Of a stretch of DNA of 64,000 nucleotides, positions 22,151 through 33,240 are shown in pieces. The notes under the pieces are model-generated. The model was given only the letters and a program-made list of their open reading frames with translations, had not been told where the DNA came from and did no database searches. The DNA comes from Wyeomyia smithii (taxonomy: Eukaryota; Arthropoda; Insecta; Diptera; Culicidae). Within the stretch, counting starts at the first letter, position 1. Every line of letters starts with the position of its first letter. Where the stretch lies: positions 160,509,622 through 160,573,621 of the forward strand of contig NC_073695.1 of the NCBI RefSeq assembly GCF_029784165.1, written 5' to 3'. The position numbers and the translations under genes were made by a program.

Positions 22151-23456
22151 GGAAGTTTGAATTTATTTTCAAGTGCATAGCACCATTTTCATTGCATCAA
22201 AGTGGTATTTTTCTGAAAGCACAGTTTATCAACAACAACAAAATACGTTTGATTTTGAGATATACCAATTATTACTGAAGTAATGGCCGTTTCCCCGAAA
22301 CGCTATTTTTTTGCAGAGGCTTGCGGTGATCCTGATAGAAACTCAGCGGGTCGACCTTAATCAAAAAACTCATATTATTTCATTAGTTTAGAAGTGTGCC
22401 GTGTCCTTGAACGATCGCTTTTATGAGTATTTTGTTTTCAGTGCAAACGGGAACGTTTTTCCCAAAAAATGCACGTTTTGAGCGCTAAAAATTGCATTAA
22501 AATTTTTTTTTGCGGCAAAATGTAACTGTATGTTTCAAAAAGCGATCGTTCAAGGACCGGCAAATTTAATAACGAAAATTAAAAAAAAAAGACGAAAGAA
22601 ATCGGTTCAGTAGTTTTGCCGTAATCAGGATCACGGCAAAGTCATTTTTCGGAAAACTTTATTCCGAGATAATCGCGTGCGAAGTTTCAAGTTTAGATTA
22701 TGCGGCCGTGGCGAGGCGCCCTGCAAATCGTTCTAACTTTCTTCCTTTTGCTCAGATCTTCATGAAAATTTGTGAAAATGTTCTCAAGATGTTGTATTTG
22801 AAGATAATGCAATGAAAAATTTTTCGGTTTTTTGAAAGCTAAAAAAGTATATAACCCCTTAATCAATGAAGCAAAATCACCATGTTATGTGGTTCACTTT
22901 CCGTAATTATTATAAGAGAAAAAAATATTCCTTGTGCATTGTTTGGCTAGCTTTCACTACTCAGTGAGGCAGTGCATAGTAGATCACAAACAATATTTTG
23001 TGACCTAGCGTGAAATAGACCATTTTAGGAACTGATAGGTGTCACGGATCCTGCTGACATTGATGTTGCTTTTACTTGCGTTATGTCAGCGGTTCCGAGC
23101 TTTCTGTCAAAATTTTATTCATGAATTGAGTTCAGAAACGTCTCGTAAAATGATCTTCTGTAGTGATGAACTCTATCTTCGCCTACATATTGGTTATGTA
23201 AAGTAGTTACTAAAATGCAATAAGTTATGATGCGGAAATATGAATATCAAATTGATTAATAAAAAAGCTTGCCTCTTTTAGTTTTCTGCTATTTTTTGCC
23301 ACTATCCCATTAAAAAAATACATTTCGACATCATTGTAAACAGGAATGGTAGTGACGGACCCCCCTCTAAATTTTGGCATGTGTCAAGTGTTGCAGTTAT
23401 CGAACGGCATTCGATAACTGCAATGTAAACATGTTGCAGTTAACGAACGACGACTG
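21840..23456. mobile_element. TA-flanked pogo-like non-autonomous element
   Basis: The ends are CAGTCGCTGTTCGATAACTG on the left and, complemented on the right, CAGTCGTCGTTCGTTAACTG; both are flanked by TA (21838-21839 and 23457-23458). The subterminal regions repeat the motif TAACTGCAA several times. Terminal CAGT and TA target sites fit the pogo/Tigger branch of Tc1/mariner. The 1.6-kb interior has no supported ORF. The left end also occurs at 20565 because of the tandem duplication. Confidence 0.65.
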
Positions 23457-23544
23457 TATATCATTCTAGGGGAACTGCATTTAATCACGCTTGCTTTATT
23501 TGAAATTCATCATGAAAAACATATCCTTTGCGTGTAAATAAACA
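23457..23544. other. Spacer between pogo-like element and right arm
   Basis: AT-rich spacer without recognisable content. Confidence 0.4.
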
Positions 23545-23649
23545 GAACAACCTAAATTAATCCACCCCGCGGTCAGACCCAACCTTTCTCATTCAAACTT
23601 ATTATTTGTAAAAATAGATTTACATGGACGTTTCAATCCAATAAAAGTA

Positions 23650-24138
23650 GGGTAGGGAACTTATTTTCAGCAGCTTTAGGAACCGCCTGTGTATTCAGAC
23701 GAAATACTCGAAATGTGTTGGGTGAAATTCAAACAGAATTATATCAATCTGTTCTCTATCTTTTTCTCTGTCAGAAATTGTTTTCATATTATAAAACTAA
23801 GTTAGCAAACTTCAACAATAATCAATTAAAATTACCAATCGAGAGACACTATTCCTATACCTATTTTAAGCAGTTTCCATATGTTTTGCAGGCGTTTTTT
23901 TTTCAGCACCGGAAGTGGCTCCTGAATGGCTGCAATATAGGTCGATTTGTTTCGAATGGTGATTTTTGTGTGATTTCTTTGTGATTAACGGTAATTCTTA
24001 TATTCGTAAGACAGCTAGACAATCAAAGTTTTCGTTTCCATCATTGAAATTGTCGATATTGATCAATATTCAGGAGTTTAAGGCCTGCTTTCTTCGACTG
24101 ATTATAATAGGCGCCACTGCTTAAGCCGTTTCCTACCC
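23650..24138. mobile_element. MITE with TA target duplication
   Basis: Terminal inverted repeats GGGTAGGGAAC / GGGTAGGAAAC (right end complemented), flanked by TA at 23648-23649 and 24139-24140. Removing it restores AATAAAAG-TA-TTCAATCTTT, which aligns with the uninterrupted arm at 47320-47340. 489 bp, no coding capacity. Confidence 0.8.
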
Positions 24139-25290
24139 TATATTCAATCTTTGAGTTCTAAAATATTGATGTTGTAATTGAAGTATAAAATATGACATTT
24201 GACGTAATGTTAGTGCTTAAGAAATAGCGAAATAAAAGAAATGACTTTTAATTTCGAACAATTTCATCTCGAGCGATACCGGGAACGTTTAAATAGTACG
24301 AAATCACCTTTAAATATGTTGAGGCCACGTATATTGATCAAACAGGTATAGTTTTAAATAGTCTTTGAATTTCTTTTCGTTCCATAACGTTTGAACCACA
24401 TATCAAGTTATCTCTTAAACTTACTAATAATTAACTTCATAATACTTAGACTTTCGTTGTTTTAACAATTTAATATATATCGGTTGCTTAAGTTCGATTA
24501 TAATCGAATGAAATGGGAACGTATAGAGGAGCCGAATTATTAAACCACTTGTTCAATCATAATTCATCAGTTAACCCTTAACTAGCCCGCTCATCTGATA
24601 TCAATATTGTTCAAATCGGTTGTGTAGTTTCTGAGATAATGAAGTTTCGTGATTTTCACATTCCGATACATTACAGACGAAGTTACAGTGCGATTACAAT
24701 AAAATTCAATAGGGTGTTATGAGGCAGCTGGACCTCTCATTTGACACAAATTTAGTGTAAATCGGTTCAGCCATCTCTGAGAAAAGTGAGTGAGTTTAAG
24801 TAGTCTTGTGAATATTTTACTTTTCATAGCTGGATTTCACATTTTTAAACATAACAGGCAAAGTAATAGTCCGATTGCAAAACAAATCAATAGGGTCTTA
24901 TGGGGCAACTAGACCTTCCATTTGACACTGATTTTATGAAAATTGGTCCAGCCATCTCTGAGAAACATGAGTGAGATTAAATAGTCTCGAAAACACGTTT
25001 CTTTACATAACATTTGAACCACATGTCCAATCTTAATGAAATACAAAAGTTAAGGGTTTTTTAGGTAGCCCGTTCATTTAAAATTTATTTTGTTCAAATC
25101 AGCTGCGTAGTTTCTGAGATATAGATGTTTCGTGATTTTTACGTGTTGATACATAACCGCTAAACTAGACATCCGATTACAATAAAATTCAATAGGGTCT
25201 CATGAGGCAAATAGACCTTTCATTTGCAATTAATTTCATTGAAATTGGTACAGCCATCTCTGAGAAAATCGAGTGAGATTGGGAGAGCGT

Positions 25291-25340
25291 TACACACACA
25301 CATGCACACACATACACACACACACACACACACACATACA
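25291..25340. repeat. CA microsatellite
   Basis: Interrupted (CA)n tract; the equivalent positions in the other foldback arms (3278, 34478, 54365) also carry CA/GT tracts of various lengths. Confidence 0.8.
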
Positions 25341-25458
25341 GAAAATGCTCAGGTCGTCAAACTGAGTCGAGTGATATACGACATTCGGCCCTTTGGAGCA
25401 CTTTTATACCTTTAGTTTTTTCAGTGATTGCTATACCTTCCTAGGAGAAAGGCAAAAA

Positions 25459-25693
25459 GGTAATTCGAGCGCATACGTGAAAGAAAATCTTCCATGACAG
25501 CCCCATTAAGGAAATCATATACAAACATGAACTGTTTTATGATTCTTTTTTTATTGCTTAATTAAGGTGGCTTTCAGCCACAGGCTGGTTCGCTACCGTT
25601 ACAGTTTTACGATTCAGTTTCACATCGTTTCACTTTTGATGTGATTATCTGTAATTTCCCCACAGTAAATAAAAATCATGCTATTTTTAACTG
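25459..25693. other. Possible retroelement tail, otherwise no gene
   Basis: Contains CTTAATTAAGGTGGCTTTC and AGCCACAGGCTGGTTCGC next to an A/T-run, with a complementary AATAAAAAAAG on the minus strand. This could be the 3' end of a short retroelement or the 3' part of a transcript on the minus strand. Not resolved. Confidence 0.35.
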
Positions 25694-25882
25694 TTAAGTG
25701 ATTATTCTCCTTTTGAAAAGAATACTTTTCCTCATTTGTTTGAACTGCGTAAGCAAAGGATGACAATTAGTTCTAAAATGACGCACAATAGTTACAGGGC
25801 TAAAGCCAAACAATAATTCTGCAATCATGTACGAGCAATTTGGTTCATTATAGTCTGCTTTTTTGTTTTGGCAGTTGGAGCC
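25694..25882 (-). pseudogene. Probable continuation of pickpocket exon 3, left of the inserted transposon
   Basis: The frame reads GSNCQNKKADYNEPNCSYMI, then AELLFGFSPVTIVRHFRTNC and HPLLTQFKQMRK before a stop. Joining it across the transposon at the CATA target site to 28443-28559 keeps one open frame. The pattern of a helical stretch followed by a Cys and 'ChpLL' resembles the finger/thumb entry of DEG/ENaC channels, but similarity is weak and the assignment is inference. Confidence 0.4.
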
Positions 25883-25886
25883 CATA

Positions 25887-28438
25887 TGAGACAAATCGCG
25901 CCAAATGGCCTATGGTCGAATATCGACCATTTTTGATTTCAATGAAACTTTGCACACGTATTTGGCTTAGCAAACTGAGTATTTTCCACAGATGGAGAGA
26001 TTTTTCACACCCATGAGTTATATTCTAAAAGGGCGTATAATTTTGGCGAAGGTTTTATTCGAGGCATTGTAGTCCAGAAACCGTTCGTTGTATAGAAAAA
26101 CTGTCTGAGAATGAGTTGTAGGGAATGCCTCATAAAAAATTATACACTGTAAAAAAAAAAATTTTCGATAAAAAAATTAAAAATAAACATTAAATTTCAA
26201 TTCAAAAAAAGAGTTGATTTTTTTTTAATTTTTTAATAAACTTGACGTTAATACGCAATTTAAAAAAAAGTACAGAATGGAGAAATGAAAAATATTTTTT
26301 TTATGGTAGATTGATTTTTTTATGAAAATTCTAATTCAAACATTTCTTAAAATATTTGTATCCTGATGATTTTAAAAGATGCAGAGAGTCATCTTCAATC
26401 TAAAAGCTCTTGGTAGTTAACATTCTAAAGGCATCGGTTTTAGAGTTATCTTGAATTAAAGCTCGAAAAATTTTTAAAATTTAGGAAAATACACGTTTTT
26501 CTCAATTTATCCGTGGTTCTCCAGCAAAAACCTTACGTTCATTGGAATTTTTGATCAAAAATATTCAATTCATTCTTTAACAACAGAGCAGAGAAAATTG
26601 AGTTATTCAACAAACAAAGCAACAACAACAAAGCTCAATCTGAAAAAATATCCTAAAAAAGTATCTGAACATCACTGATGGTATATGAAAAAACATTTTC
26701 GATTTTGATGCTGAAGATAACCTGAATTTATTGAAACGTAAAGCGAGAGACTTCGACGAGATAATTTTGCAGTTAAAAGAAAAATTTACTGCGCCCGAAC
26801 GCTCGAGGGAAGATAAAGTAAGATTACTTTCGGTTCTACCGAAATCTTGGAACCAACAAACGATAACAGAACAGTTTGAAACAACGGAATACATTGTGAA
26901 ACAGGCTCGGCGCATATCAGAGGTTAGTGGAATATTGGCTATTCCTAACGTGAGGCTTGGACATGGATTGTCCCTGGAAGTAAAAGAAGAGGTTTTGCAG
27001 TTTTATGACCAGGTCAGTAGAGCCATGCCAGGGCAAAGGGACTACGTTTCAGTGAGAAAAGATGGTAAGCGACAGCATGTGCAAAAGCGACTCTCTATGA
27101 ATTCAATTCGTGAGGCTTACGTTTATTTTAAAAATATCAGCAAAACTGATATTGGGTTGACTTCTTTTAGAAACCTAAGCATTGTAAATTACTTGGAAGC
27201 TCAGGATCTCATATTATTTGTGTTTGTACTGATCACGAGAATACTGAATTAATGACACACAGTCTAAAGAAATATTCATTCCAAAATGATTCTAAATTAT
27301 TTTCCCTTGTAGAAGACTGAACCACTGCGACCATTATTTGATCTATTGTGGTAATTTTACTTTGAACAACTATTATGTAGCTCAACTCTACGATCCAAAT
27401 ATTGTTATCTCCGCAAATGTGAACATTACCCAAGCCGTTTAGATTTTGAAAACAGTTTTTACAAAGAACTTGAGGAACGTTGTGTGAGAGAACTACCTTT
27501 CGAACAGTGGATTGCAACAGATCGATGTAATATAGAGACACTTGTGAAACTAATTGATGAGTTTGTATCTTATTTTTGTGAAAAGTTGAAAAAGTTGATA
27601 ACCCACGATCACATAAAAACTCAACAGTCGACCTACATGAGAGAAGCAAAAAATAATTTGAAGTTGTTACAGTGTGTGTTTCTCAGAACTCTTTTCTTGA
27701 GAACCGTTCGCCCAATCGTCTTGTTATCAAAGAATGAATTATATATTTTTGATCAAGCATTCGATGAACGCATGGTTCTTGCTGGAGAACCACGGAAAAA
27801 ATCAGAAAAACATGTATTTTCCTAAATTTTTAAAAATTTTCGAGCTTAAATTAGAAATAACTCGAAAACTAATGCCTTTAGAATGTTGACTACCATGAGC
27901 CATCAGAATAATTTTTTTTGAAATCAGAATAATTTTTTTTTTAAAATGTTCGAATTAGAATTTTTATAAAAAAATCAATCTACCATGAAAAAATTATTTT
28001 ACATTTCCCCATCTTGGCATTTTAAAAGTTGCGTATTAACATCAAGTTTCTTTAAAAAAAATTAAAAATAAACCAAACTCTTTTTTTTAATTGAAATTTA
28101 ATGTTCATTTTTATTTTTGGTCAGAATTTTTTATTGTGCAGTGTATATTTTTTTAAGATGCATTTTTGATTACCTACCATTCATTCTCAGAGAGTTTTAT
28201 ATACAACGAACGGGTTCTGGGCTACCATGCTTCGAATGAAACCGATGCCAAAAGGCATACGCCCTTTTAGAATTTAACTCATGGGTGTAAAAAATCACTC
28301 CATCTGTGAAAAATGTTCAGTTTGCTAAGCCAAATACGTGTGCAAAGTTTCATTGAAATCAAAAATGGTCAATCAATGAACAAAAATGGTCGATAAAATT
28401 TTCGCGTATTTCCAGATCATTTGGCGCGATTTGTCTCC
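25887..28438. mobile_element. DNA transposon with ~650-bp inverted repeats
   Basis: The ends GAGACAAATCGCGCCAAATG are present in inverted orientation, and inverted similarity continues inward for roughly 650 bp on each side (about 25887-26560 and 27760-28438). A 4-bp direct repeat, CATA, flanks it (25883-25886 and 28439-28442). The interior encodes a broken protein of a transposon-associated family. The 4-bp target site would fit a Sola-type element, but superfamily assignment is not certain. It sits inside the putative exon 3 of the pickpocket gene. Confidence 0.7.
26716..27680 (+). pseudogene. Transposon-encoded protein, degenerate
   Basis: The frame 26716-27180 encodes DEIILQLKEKF, DKVRLLSVLPKSWNQQ, SRAMPGQRDYVSVRKDGKR, HVQKRLSMNSIREAYVYF and a GLTSFRNL segment. 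After a frameshift at about 27175 it continues as PKHCKLLGSSGSHIICVC followed by a TDHENTELM segment, and a further frame at 27484 gives FEQWIATDRCNIETLVKLID. This block order recalls a protein family scattered in many copies in cnidarian, hemipteran and mosquito genomes ('PGxkDYVSVk...QKRlll' then a CVC..H motif). The C-terminal half is missing. The family name is not known to me, and the role as transposase is inferred from the flanking inverted repeats. Confidence 0.55.
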
Positions 28439-28442
28439 CATA

Positions 28443-28559
28443 GAAATGCTCAAAATAGAGGTAGTGCTACTAGGTAGATCACGATTTTCAACGAAGTTTT
28501 TAAGTCGGATCGCGAAAAAAATTTTGTGCAACATGATTTGCCTCAAACACAATAGGTAC
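28443..28559 (-). pseudogene. Probable pickpocket exon 3, right of the inserted transposon
   Basis: A 72-nt intron would start at the GTAAGT at 28631 and end at a weak CTAG acceptor near 28560, giving a frame ending LPSSTTSILSISM at the transposon border. The frame is open and continues at 25882 across the insertion. The acceptor lacks a good pyrimidine tract and this part of the protein matches DEG/ENaC poorly, so the exon boundary is tentative. Confidence 0.35.
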
Positions 28560-28631
28560 ACTAGCGATATTACTTATCTAGGGACTAAATAATCTAATAG
28601 AGGTAGTCGATAAATTCTAAAAACTACTTAC

Positions 28632-29054
28632 TTATAATGCGTCCTTTTGTATAGCATATTGATACAGCGGGAAATGTGTTATTCCATCGAAGGTGAGAAG
28701 TATCAATATGAATGTTAACCGTCTCATCGAAAGATTTTAGAGTATACAAAAATATGTAGCTCATTGAAGTTAGTGAGCAACTGAGTATACACAACCAAAA
28801 TATTCTGTAATGAATCAATAACTTTCATCAATCAATAAACTCCAGAAGCAATTACAAATTTCATTACTAATAAAGCCTAATTTAACCGACCTTCCACGAA
28901 ATTTGCACCGGTTACCCAAATATCGCAATCCATGAAGAGAGCAACAATCCGCAAAATATTTCAAGCGGGATGAAAGACTTCTCATAGCTTTACTTGTTAC
29001 ATGACACAACTGATGCAGTTCCACGTGGCTATATGCAGTCATGTCACGTAGCAT
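28632..29054 (-). CDS. Pickpocket-type DEG/ENaC sodium channel, 5' exons 1-2
   Basis: Two exons, 29054-28891 and 28804-28632, joined by an 86-nt intron (GT at 28890, TTACAG acceptor at 28805); the phases match (AG+A gives Arg). Exon 2 ends at a perfect GTAAGT donor. The product has a cytosolic N-terminus with LKYFADCCSLHGLRYL, which carries the invariant His-Gly gating motif, then a basic turn, then the first membrane helix (IFWLCILSCSLTSMSYIFLY), then an extracellular start with WNNTFPAVSIC, the FPAVTIC-type signature of this family. This is the only host-type gene found. The first ATG at 29054 is assumed; the internal ATG at 28982 is equally possible. Insect members act in sensory and osmotic signalling at the plasma membrane. 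A transposon sits in the probable next exon, so the gene is likely a fragment or dead. Confidence 0.7.
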
Positions 29055-29305
29055 AATGAATGTGATTTAAGTCGCAATGAAGCTAATTATTATTGATAGT
29101 GCACTGCCATGTTAACAAGTTACTAATAGCAGTAAAGTTCAATTAACAAAGCTAAAACACAATTCGAATGCTTTTACCACGGCCGTCAGTGCGTTTTTGT
29201 TTTTTTTAAGTTGTGATTCCAATAGGTAAGCACTTTGGGAATTCGTTTTATGTTCAGAGTGAAAACACCAGCTTTTTATAAGGGAATTTTTTATATAACT
29301 TAGGT
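29055..29305. other. Region upstream of the pickpocket gene
   Basis: AT-rich sequence that would hold the promoter and 5' leader of the minus-strand pickpocket gene. No clear TATA or initiator element could be fixed. Confidence 0.3.
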
Positions 29306-29309
29306 AAAA

Positions 29310-29492
29310 GCAAAGCCTTGCTGCTGCATTCCGATTCGAAACTTGACATTCTGTTTATTATACACAGACATCGCAGCTGTTTATTGTACGGGACAATTGT
29401 GGGGTTAGCGCTACGATCCTACTGACATTCTCTTCCGGGCCGAAACTCGAACCTACGACGACTGGCTTGTTAGGCCGTTCCTAAACCACGTG
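29310..29492 (-). mobile_element. tRNA-derived SINE-like element
   Basis: On the minus strand the sequence AGGTTCGAGTTTCGG (about 29441-29455) matches a Pol III B box, with a looser A-box region about 35 nt upstream near 29485. The downstream part (CAATTGTCCCGTACAATAAA) is not tRNA-like. Not a tRNA gene, because no intact cloverleaf was found. Confidence 0.45.
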
Positions 29493-29928
29493 TTAATATT
29501 TTGATCAACTACACAGTGCTACAAAAATTGACTTTTTTCTGCCTTGGTTTCAATATATAATTTTTTTGGTGTATTTTGACGCAAAACTAAATTTCCCCAA
29601 GTTTGAACATATTTCAACTTAAGGGGCAACAATGGCGCCATTTTGAATTTTTGAGAAATCGGAAATTTTCGTTGTTTTTTCGACGCCATTTTGTTCTAAG
29701 ACCAAAAATCAAAATTCTAAGAGTTTCCCGATCAGAAAGAAAAAACAAAAATGTAACAGAAGCTGTTAGTTTGTTACGGGAAAAACCTTACAGGCTGTGT
29801 CTTCGATTTGATCCCGTTAGGTGTTAAAATAACAGAAATTATAACAGAAATGATTGTACTAGTATCAAACACATCAAAATTTGTTACTAATGTATCAGCT
29901 TTCTATCAAAATAAGATAGTATATCTAT
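29493..29928. other. No gene recognised
   Basis: AT-rich interval with several A-runs. The short ORFs seen are not supported by any motif. Confidence 0.4.
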
Positions 29929-30280
29929 TTATATAAGAGACAAGTTTTGTATGTATGTATGTATGTTCCAGCATAACTCTTGAATGCCTAAACCGATTTT
30001 CACCAAACTTGGCACACGTATTCTTTGTACAAAGGAAGTGGTCAAAGAAATATCTGATATGGGAAGGGGTCACCCTTGAAGAAGGAGGGAGTCAAAAGTC
30101 ATAAATTTTCATACATAATGGAAACCTTTCAATGAACTTTGATGATTTTTGGGTTCTTAGTCACATTTGGAGGTCGGAAGTTGATGTCCAGAGACCGAAA
30201 CATGATGTTCGATGCCATTTCCAATCCAAGATGGCGACTTCCGGTTTTTGAGAAGCCATTTTAAACTGTGGAAAACGTTC
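29929..30280 (+). mobile_element. Helitron-like 5' end
   Basis: Starts with TCTATTTATATAAGAGAC preceded by A, followed by TGTATGTATGTATG and CCAGCATAACTCTTGAA, the kind of leader seen at Helitron-like 5' termini in insects. Further on it contains AAGATGGCGACTTCCGG, one unit of the minisatellite described elsewhere. It is interrupted at 30281 by the palindromic element and may resume at 31683. Confidence 0.45.
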
Positions 30281-31682
30281 CACGGTGCTCCCACAGACCG
30301 TTATTATAAAAAAAATGCACCAAAGAATCTGAGTACACCATTCGATTCGTTATGACGTCCAGAATCTATGGTCAAAATTTCAAAATCATCGTACGGTACA
30401 TTTTTGAGTAATGTCCTTTTGAAGGTCGTAAAGTACAAAACCGTGATATAAAAGCAACAACAAATTTGTTGAAAAGCACGTTTTTTAACCACCATTCTAT
30501 GAAATAACTTCAAAAATAGTTTCTACGCATTCCAAGTATTATATTTCAAAACATTAGCAATTGGTGAAAAGATTTATTGGAAAATCCCACAGTGCACAGT
30601 GGTCTTAATACGAAAAATTGTGATCGCTTTAGATTTGACTGTGAAAAATTGATTTTATGTACTCAATGTCTTCAGCAAAATTGTTCCATGGAACAAGACC
30701 TTACTTTTGGCGTTTCTGGTTTTTCGATTAATCCACCTAACAGTTAGATAAAAAAAATATTTTTTCTAATTTTCAATATACCAGTCTGCTTCCTTCAGCA
30801 AAGTTGTGGAAAAGTTTGAAAGAAAAACAATTGCTGAATGCTGCGATGTCCTATCTGTACGTTGGACTCGACAAAATACAGTTTTTTGTGGAACACCCCT
30901 TCTTAAAATCAATTTTCAGTCTATAATTTTGTCTGTAATGGTCAAAACAATGCAAAATGTTCTAAGATTTTATTCATTCAACTAAGATTCCCTCAATACT
31001 TTGTAAAGTTTATTGTTTTGACCAGTATAGACAATATTATAGACGAAAAACTCATTTTTAGAAGGGTTGTTCCACAAAAAACTCTATTTTGTCGAGTCCA
31101 ACGTACAGATAGGACATCGCAGTATTCAGCAATTGTTTTTCTTTCAAACTTTTCCACAACTTTGCTGAAGGAAGCAGTCTGGTATATTGAAAATTAGAAA
31201 AAATATTTTTTTATCTAACTGTTAGGTGGATTAATCGAAGAACCAAAAACGCCAAAAGTAAGGCCTTGTTCCATGGAACAATTTTGCTGAAGACATTGAG
31301 TACATAAAATCAATTTTTTACAGTCAAATCTAAAGCGATCACAATTTTTCGTATTTAGACCACTGTGCACTGTGGGATTTTCCAATAAATCTTTTCACCA
31401 ATTGCTAATGTTTTGAAATATAATACTTGGAATGCGCAGAAACTATTTTTGAAGTTATTTCATAGAATGGTGGTTAAAAAACGTGCTTTTCGACAAATTT
31501 TTCGTTGTTTTTATATTACGGTTTCGTACTTTACGACCTTCAAAAGGGCATTACTCAAAAATGTACCGTACGATGATTTTGAAATTTTGACCACAGATTC
31601 TGGACGTCATAACGAATCGAATGGTGTACTCAGATTCTTTGGTGCATTTTATTTTATAATAACGGTCTGTGGGAGCACCGTG
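30281..31682. mobile_element. Palindromic foldback MITE, 1.4 kb
   Basis: The whole element is one inverted repeat: arms of about 680 bp (30281-30965 and 31005-31682) around a loop of about 40 bp. The ends are CACGGTGCTCCCACAGACCG in inverted orientation. A 4-bp direct repeat GTTC (30277-30280 and 31683-31686) flanks it. ORFs of about 70-110 codons on both arms are mirror images and have no recognised motif. The 4-bp target size is the same as that of the transposon at 25887. Confidence 0.75.
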
Positions 31683-31686
31683 GTTC

Positions 31687-32699
31687 ACAAACCCCCCAAT
31701 ATTGATATTTTCGGAGAAAAAATGACTTTTAAGAACCGGTTAATCGGTGCCTGAGGATACTTTGAAACTTGGGTTGCCGACTTCCGGTTTCTGGAAATCA
31801 GCGAAAATTAAAAATTTAATTATACACTTGGCAATATGGATATTTTCGGAATAGGAATGACGTTGTCATACGAAAATCGATCATATATTTCCAAATATGT
31901 ATTGACATTTTTCGAAACGTAGTGACGTCTGTTTGCGGCCGAAAATCGGCTTTCGTGCAAATGTTTCTGGAGAAGTTTTCAAAACATCCAACCTGCTTTG
32001 ATCCGTTTTTGAAACGATTTCTTGACATATTTCTTGGATAATTTAAAAACGGAGAGTCCAATCTAGCGTTTTGGATAAAAAATATGTTTGGGAAAGTTAC
32101 CGAAGCTCAACTATTACCGAATAAAAATTTGGTTAAGAGCATCAATCAAACAAGATAAAAATTTCTAAAATCCAGCTATTCATTAAAAAAAAGTTTTGTA
32201 TATATGTATGTATGTATTGTCGTATACCAACTCTTTTGTACGGCACCGTAAACCATAAACAAAACAAATTTCGAATCAGCGTTACAGCACACTCGCTACC
32301 AGGCCTTGCTGAGTGTACCGCAACGCTTTGTGCCTGATTCATACAGCACGCAAAATGCAGCGTTGCAATTTTAATGTTCCTCTCTCCAGCTGTTTCCCAG
32401 TAGGGGCCACACATGTAAATACACACATAGAATTAAATATTTTGGCAATTGCATTTGCCTATAAAAGCAAATGATTTTTAATAAAGACAATGAATTAATC
32501 AATGAGCATTCCGCAGCGACTGGTCTACTCCAGTTCGTCTCACCGGAATAGATTTTAACGCAAAGAGGTTTTATCATTGCGAACGGTTTGATATTCGTCA
32601 ACTCCCTCACCACTACGAAAAGAAACCCCAATGTTCCGCCGGTTAGTTATTCATTCAAAAGTTCAGTAAGTAAAGAATAAAGTGCGGTAAAAATATTAA
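31687..32699. other. No gene recognised; repeat-derived
   Basis: Contains a CTTCCGGTTTCTGG fragment of the minisatellite near 31780 and a TATGTATGTATGTATT leader-like stretch near 32200. A second non-coding stretch (32220-32690) is of unknown origin. Confidence 0.4.
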
Positions 32700-33240
32700 A
32701 GTATGTTCCAGCATAACTCTCGAATGACTGTACTGATTCCAACCAAACTTGGCATTCGTATTCTTTGTACAGAGAAAGTGATCATTAAATATTGGGAAGA
32801 GGGAGGTGCAACACCCAAAGGACGAGGGGTTCTTAATTGATCAAAAAATCAATTTTCATGCATTATGGGAACTTTCCGAAAGAATATGATAGTTTTGATA
32901 GGTCATGTCTGGAGACCGGAAATTGATTTCCAGAGACCGGGACATGATGTCAAAAAGAGGGAGGAACAACTATCAAAGAGGGACGGGGTTTTAATTCATA
33001 AGAAAGTCAGGTCTTTTTATGCATTATGGGAACTTTTTGCAGGATTACGATAACTTTCATGCCCTCAGGCGGTCATGGCCAGAGATTGATGCCCAGGGAC
33101 CGGAACATGATGTCAAAAAGAAGGAGGAGCAACTATCAAAGAGGGAGGGGGTCTTAATTTATAAGAAAGTCTGGTCTTCTAGTGTCCCATGGGAACTGCT
33201 TGAAAACGTACGATAACTTTCATGTCCTCCTTGAATATAT
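32700..33240 (+). repeat. ~164-bp tandem repeat downstream of a Helitron-like leader
   Basis: Starts with GTATGTTCCAGCATAACTCT, as at 29970. Units with ACATGATGTCAAAAAGA and GGAGG(A)GCAACTATCAAAGAG recur at about 32942 and 33106, 164 bp apart, with a degenerate flank on each side. Non-coding; the short ORFs here are repeat shadows. Confidence 0.6.

Larger units (their letters stand above)
23545..25458 (-). repeat. Foldback A, right arm
   Basis: Inverted relative to 3152-4413 and 20075-20175. The inner end has CCTAAATTAATCCACC; the outer end has CCTAGGAGAAAGGCAAAAAG. This arm lacks the ~126-bp minisatellite and the Helitron-like end present in the left arm, so it has suffered an internal deletion, and it contains a 489-bp MITE. 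Confidence 0.75.

Noticed and set aside
25224..25415. 63-codon frame with a His-Thr repeat
   Set aside because: It is translation of the CA microsatellite in the foldback arm.
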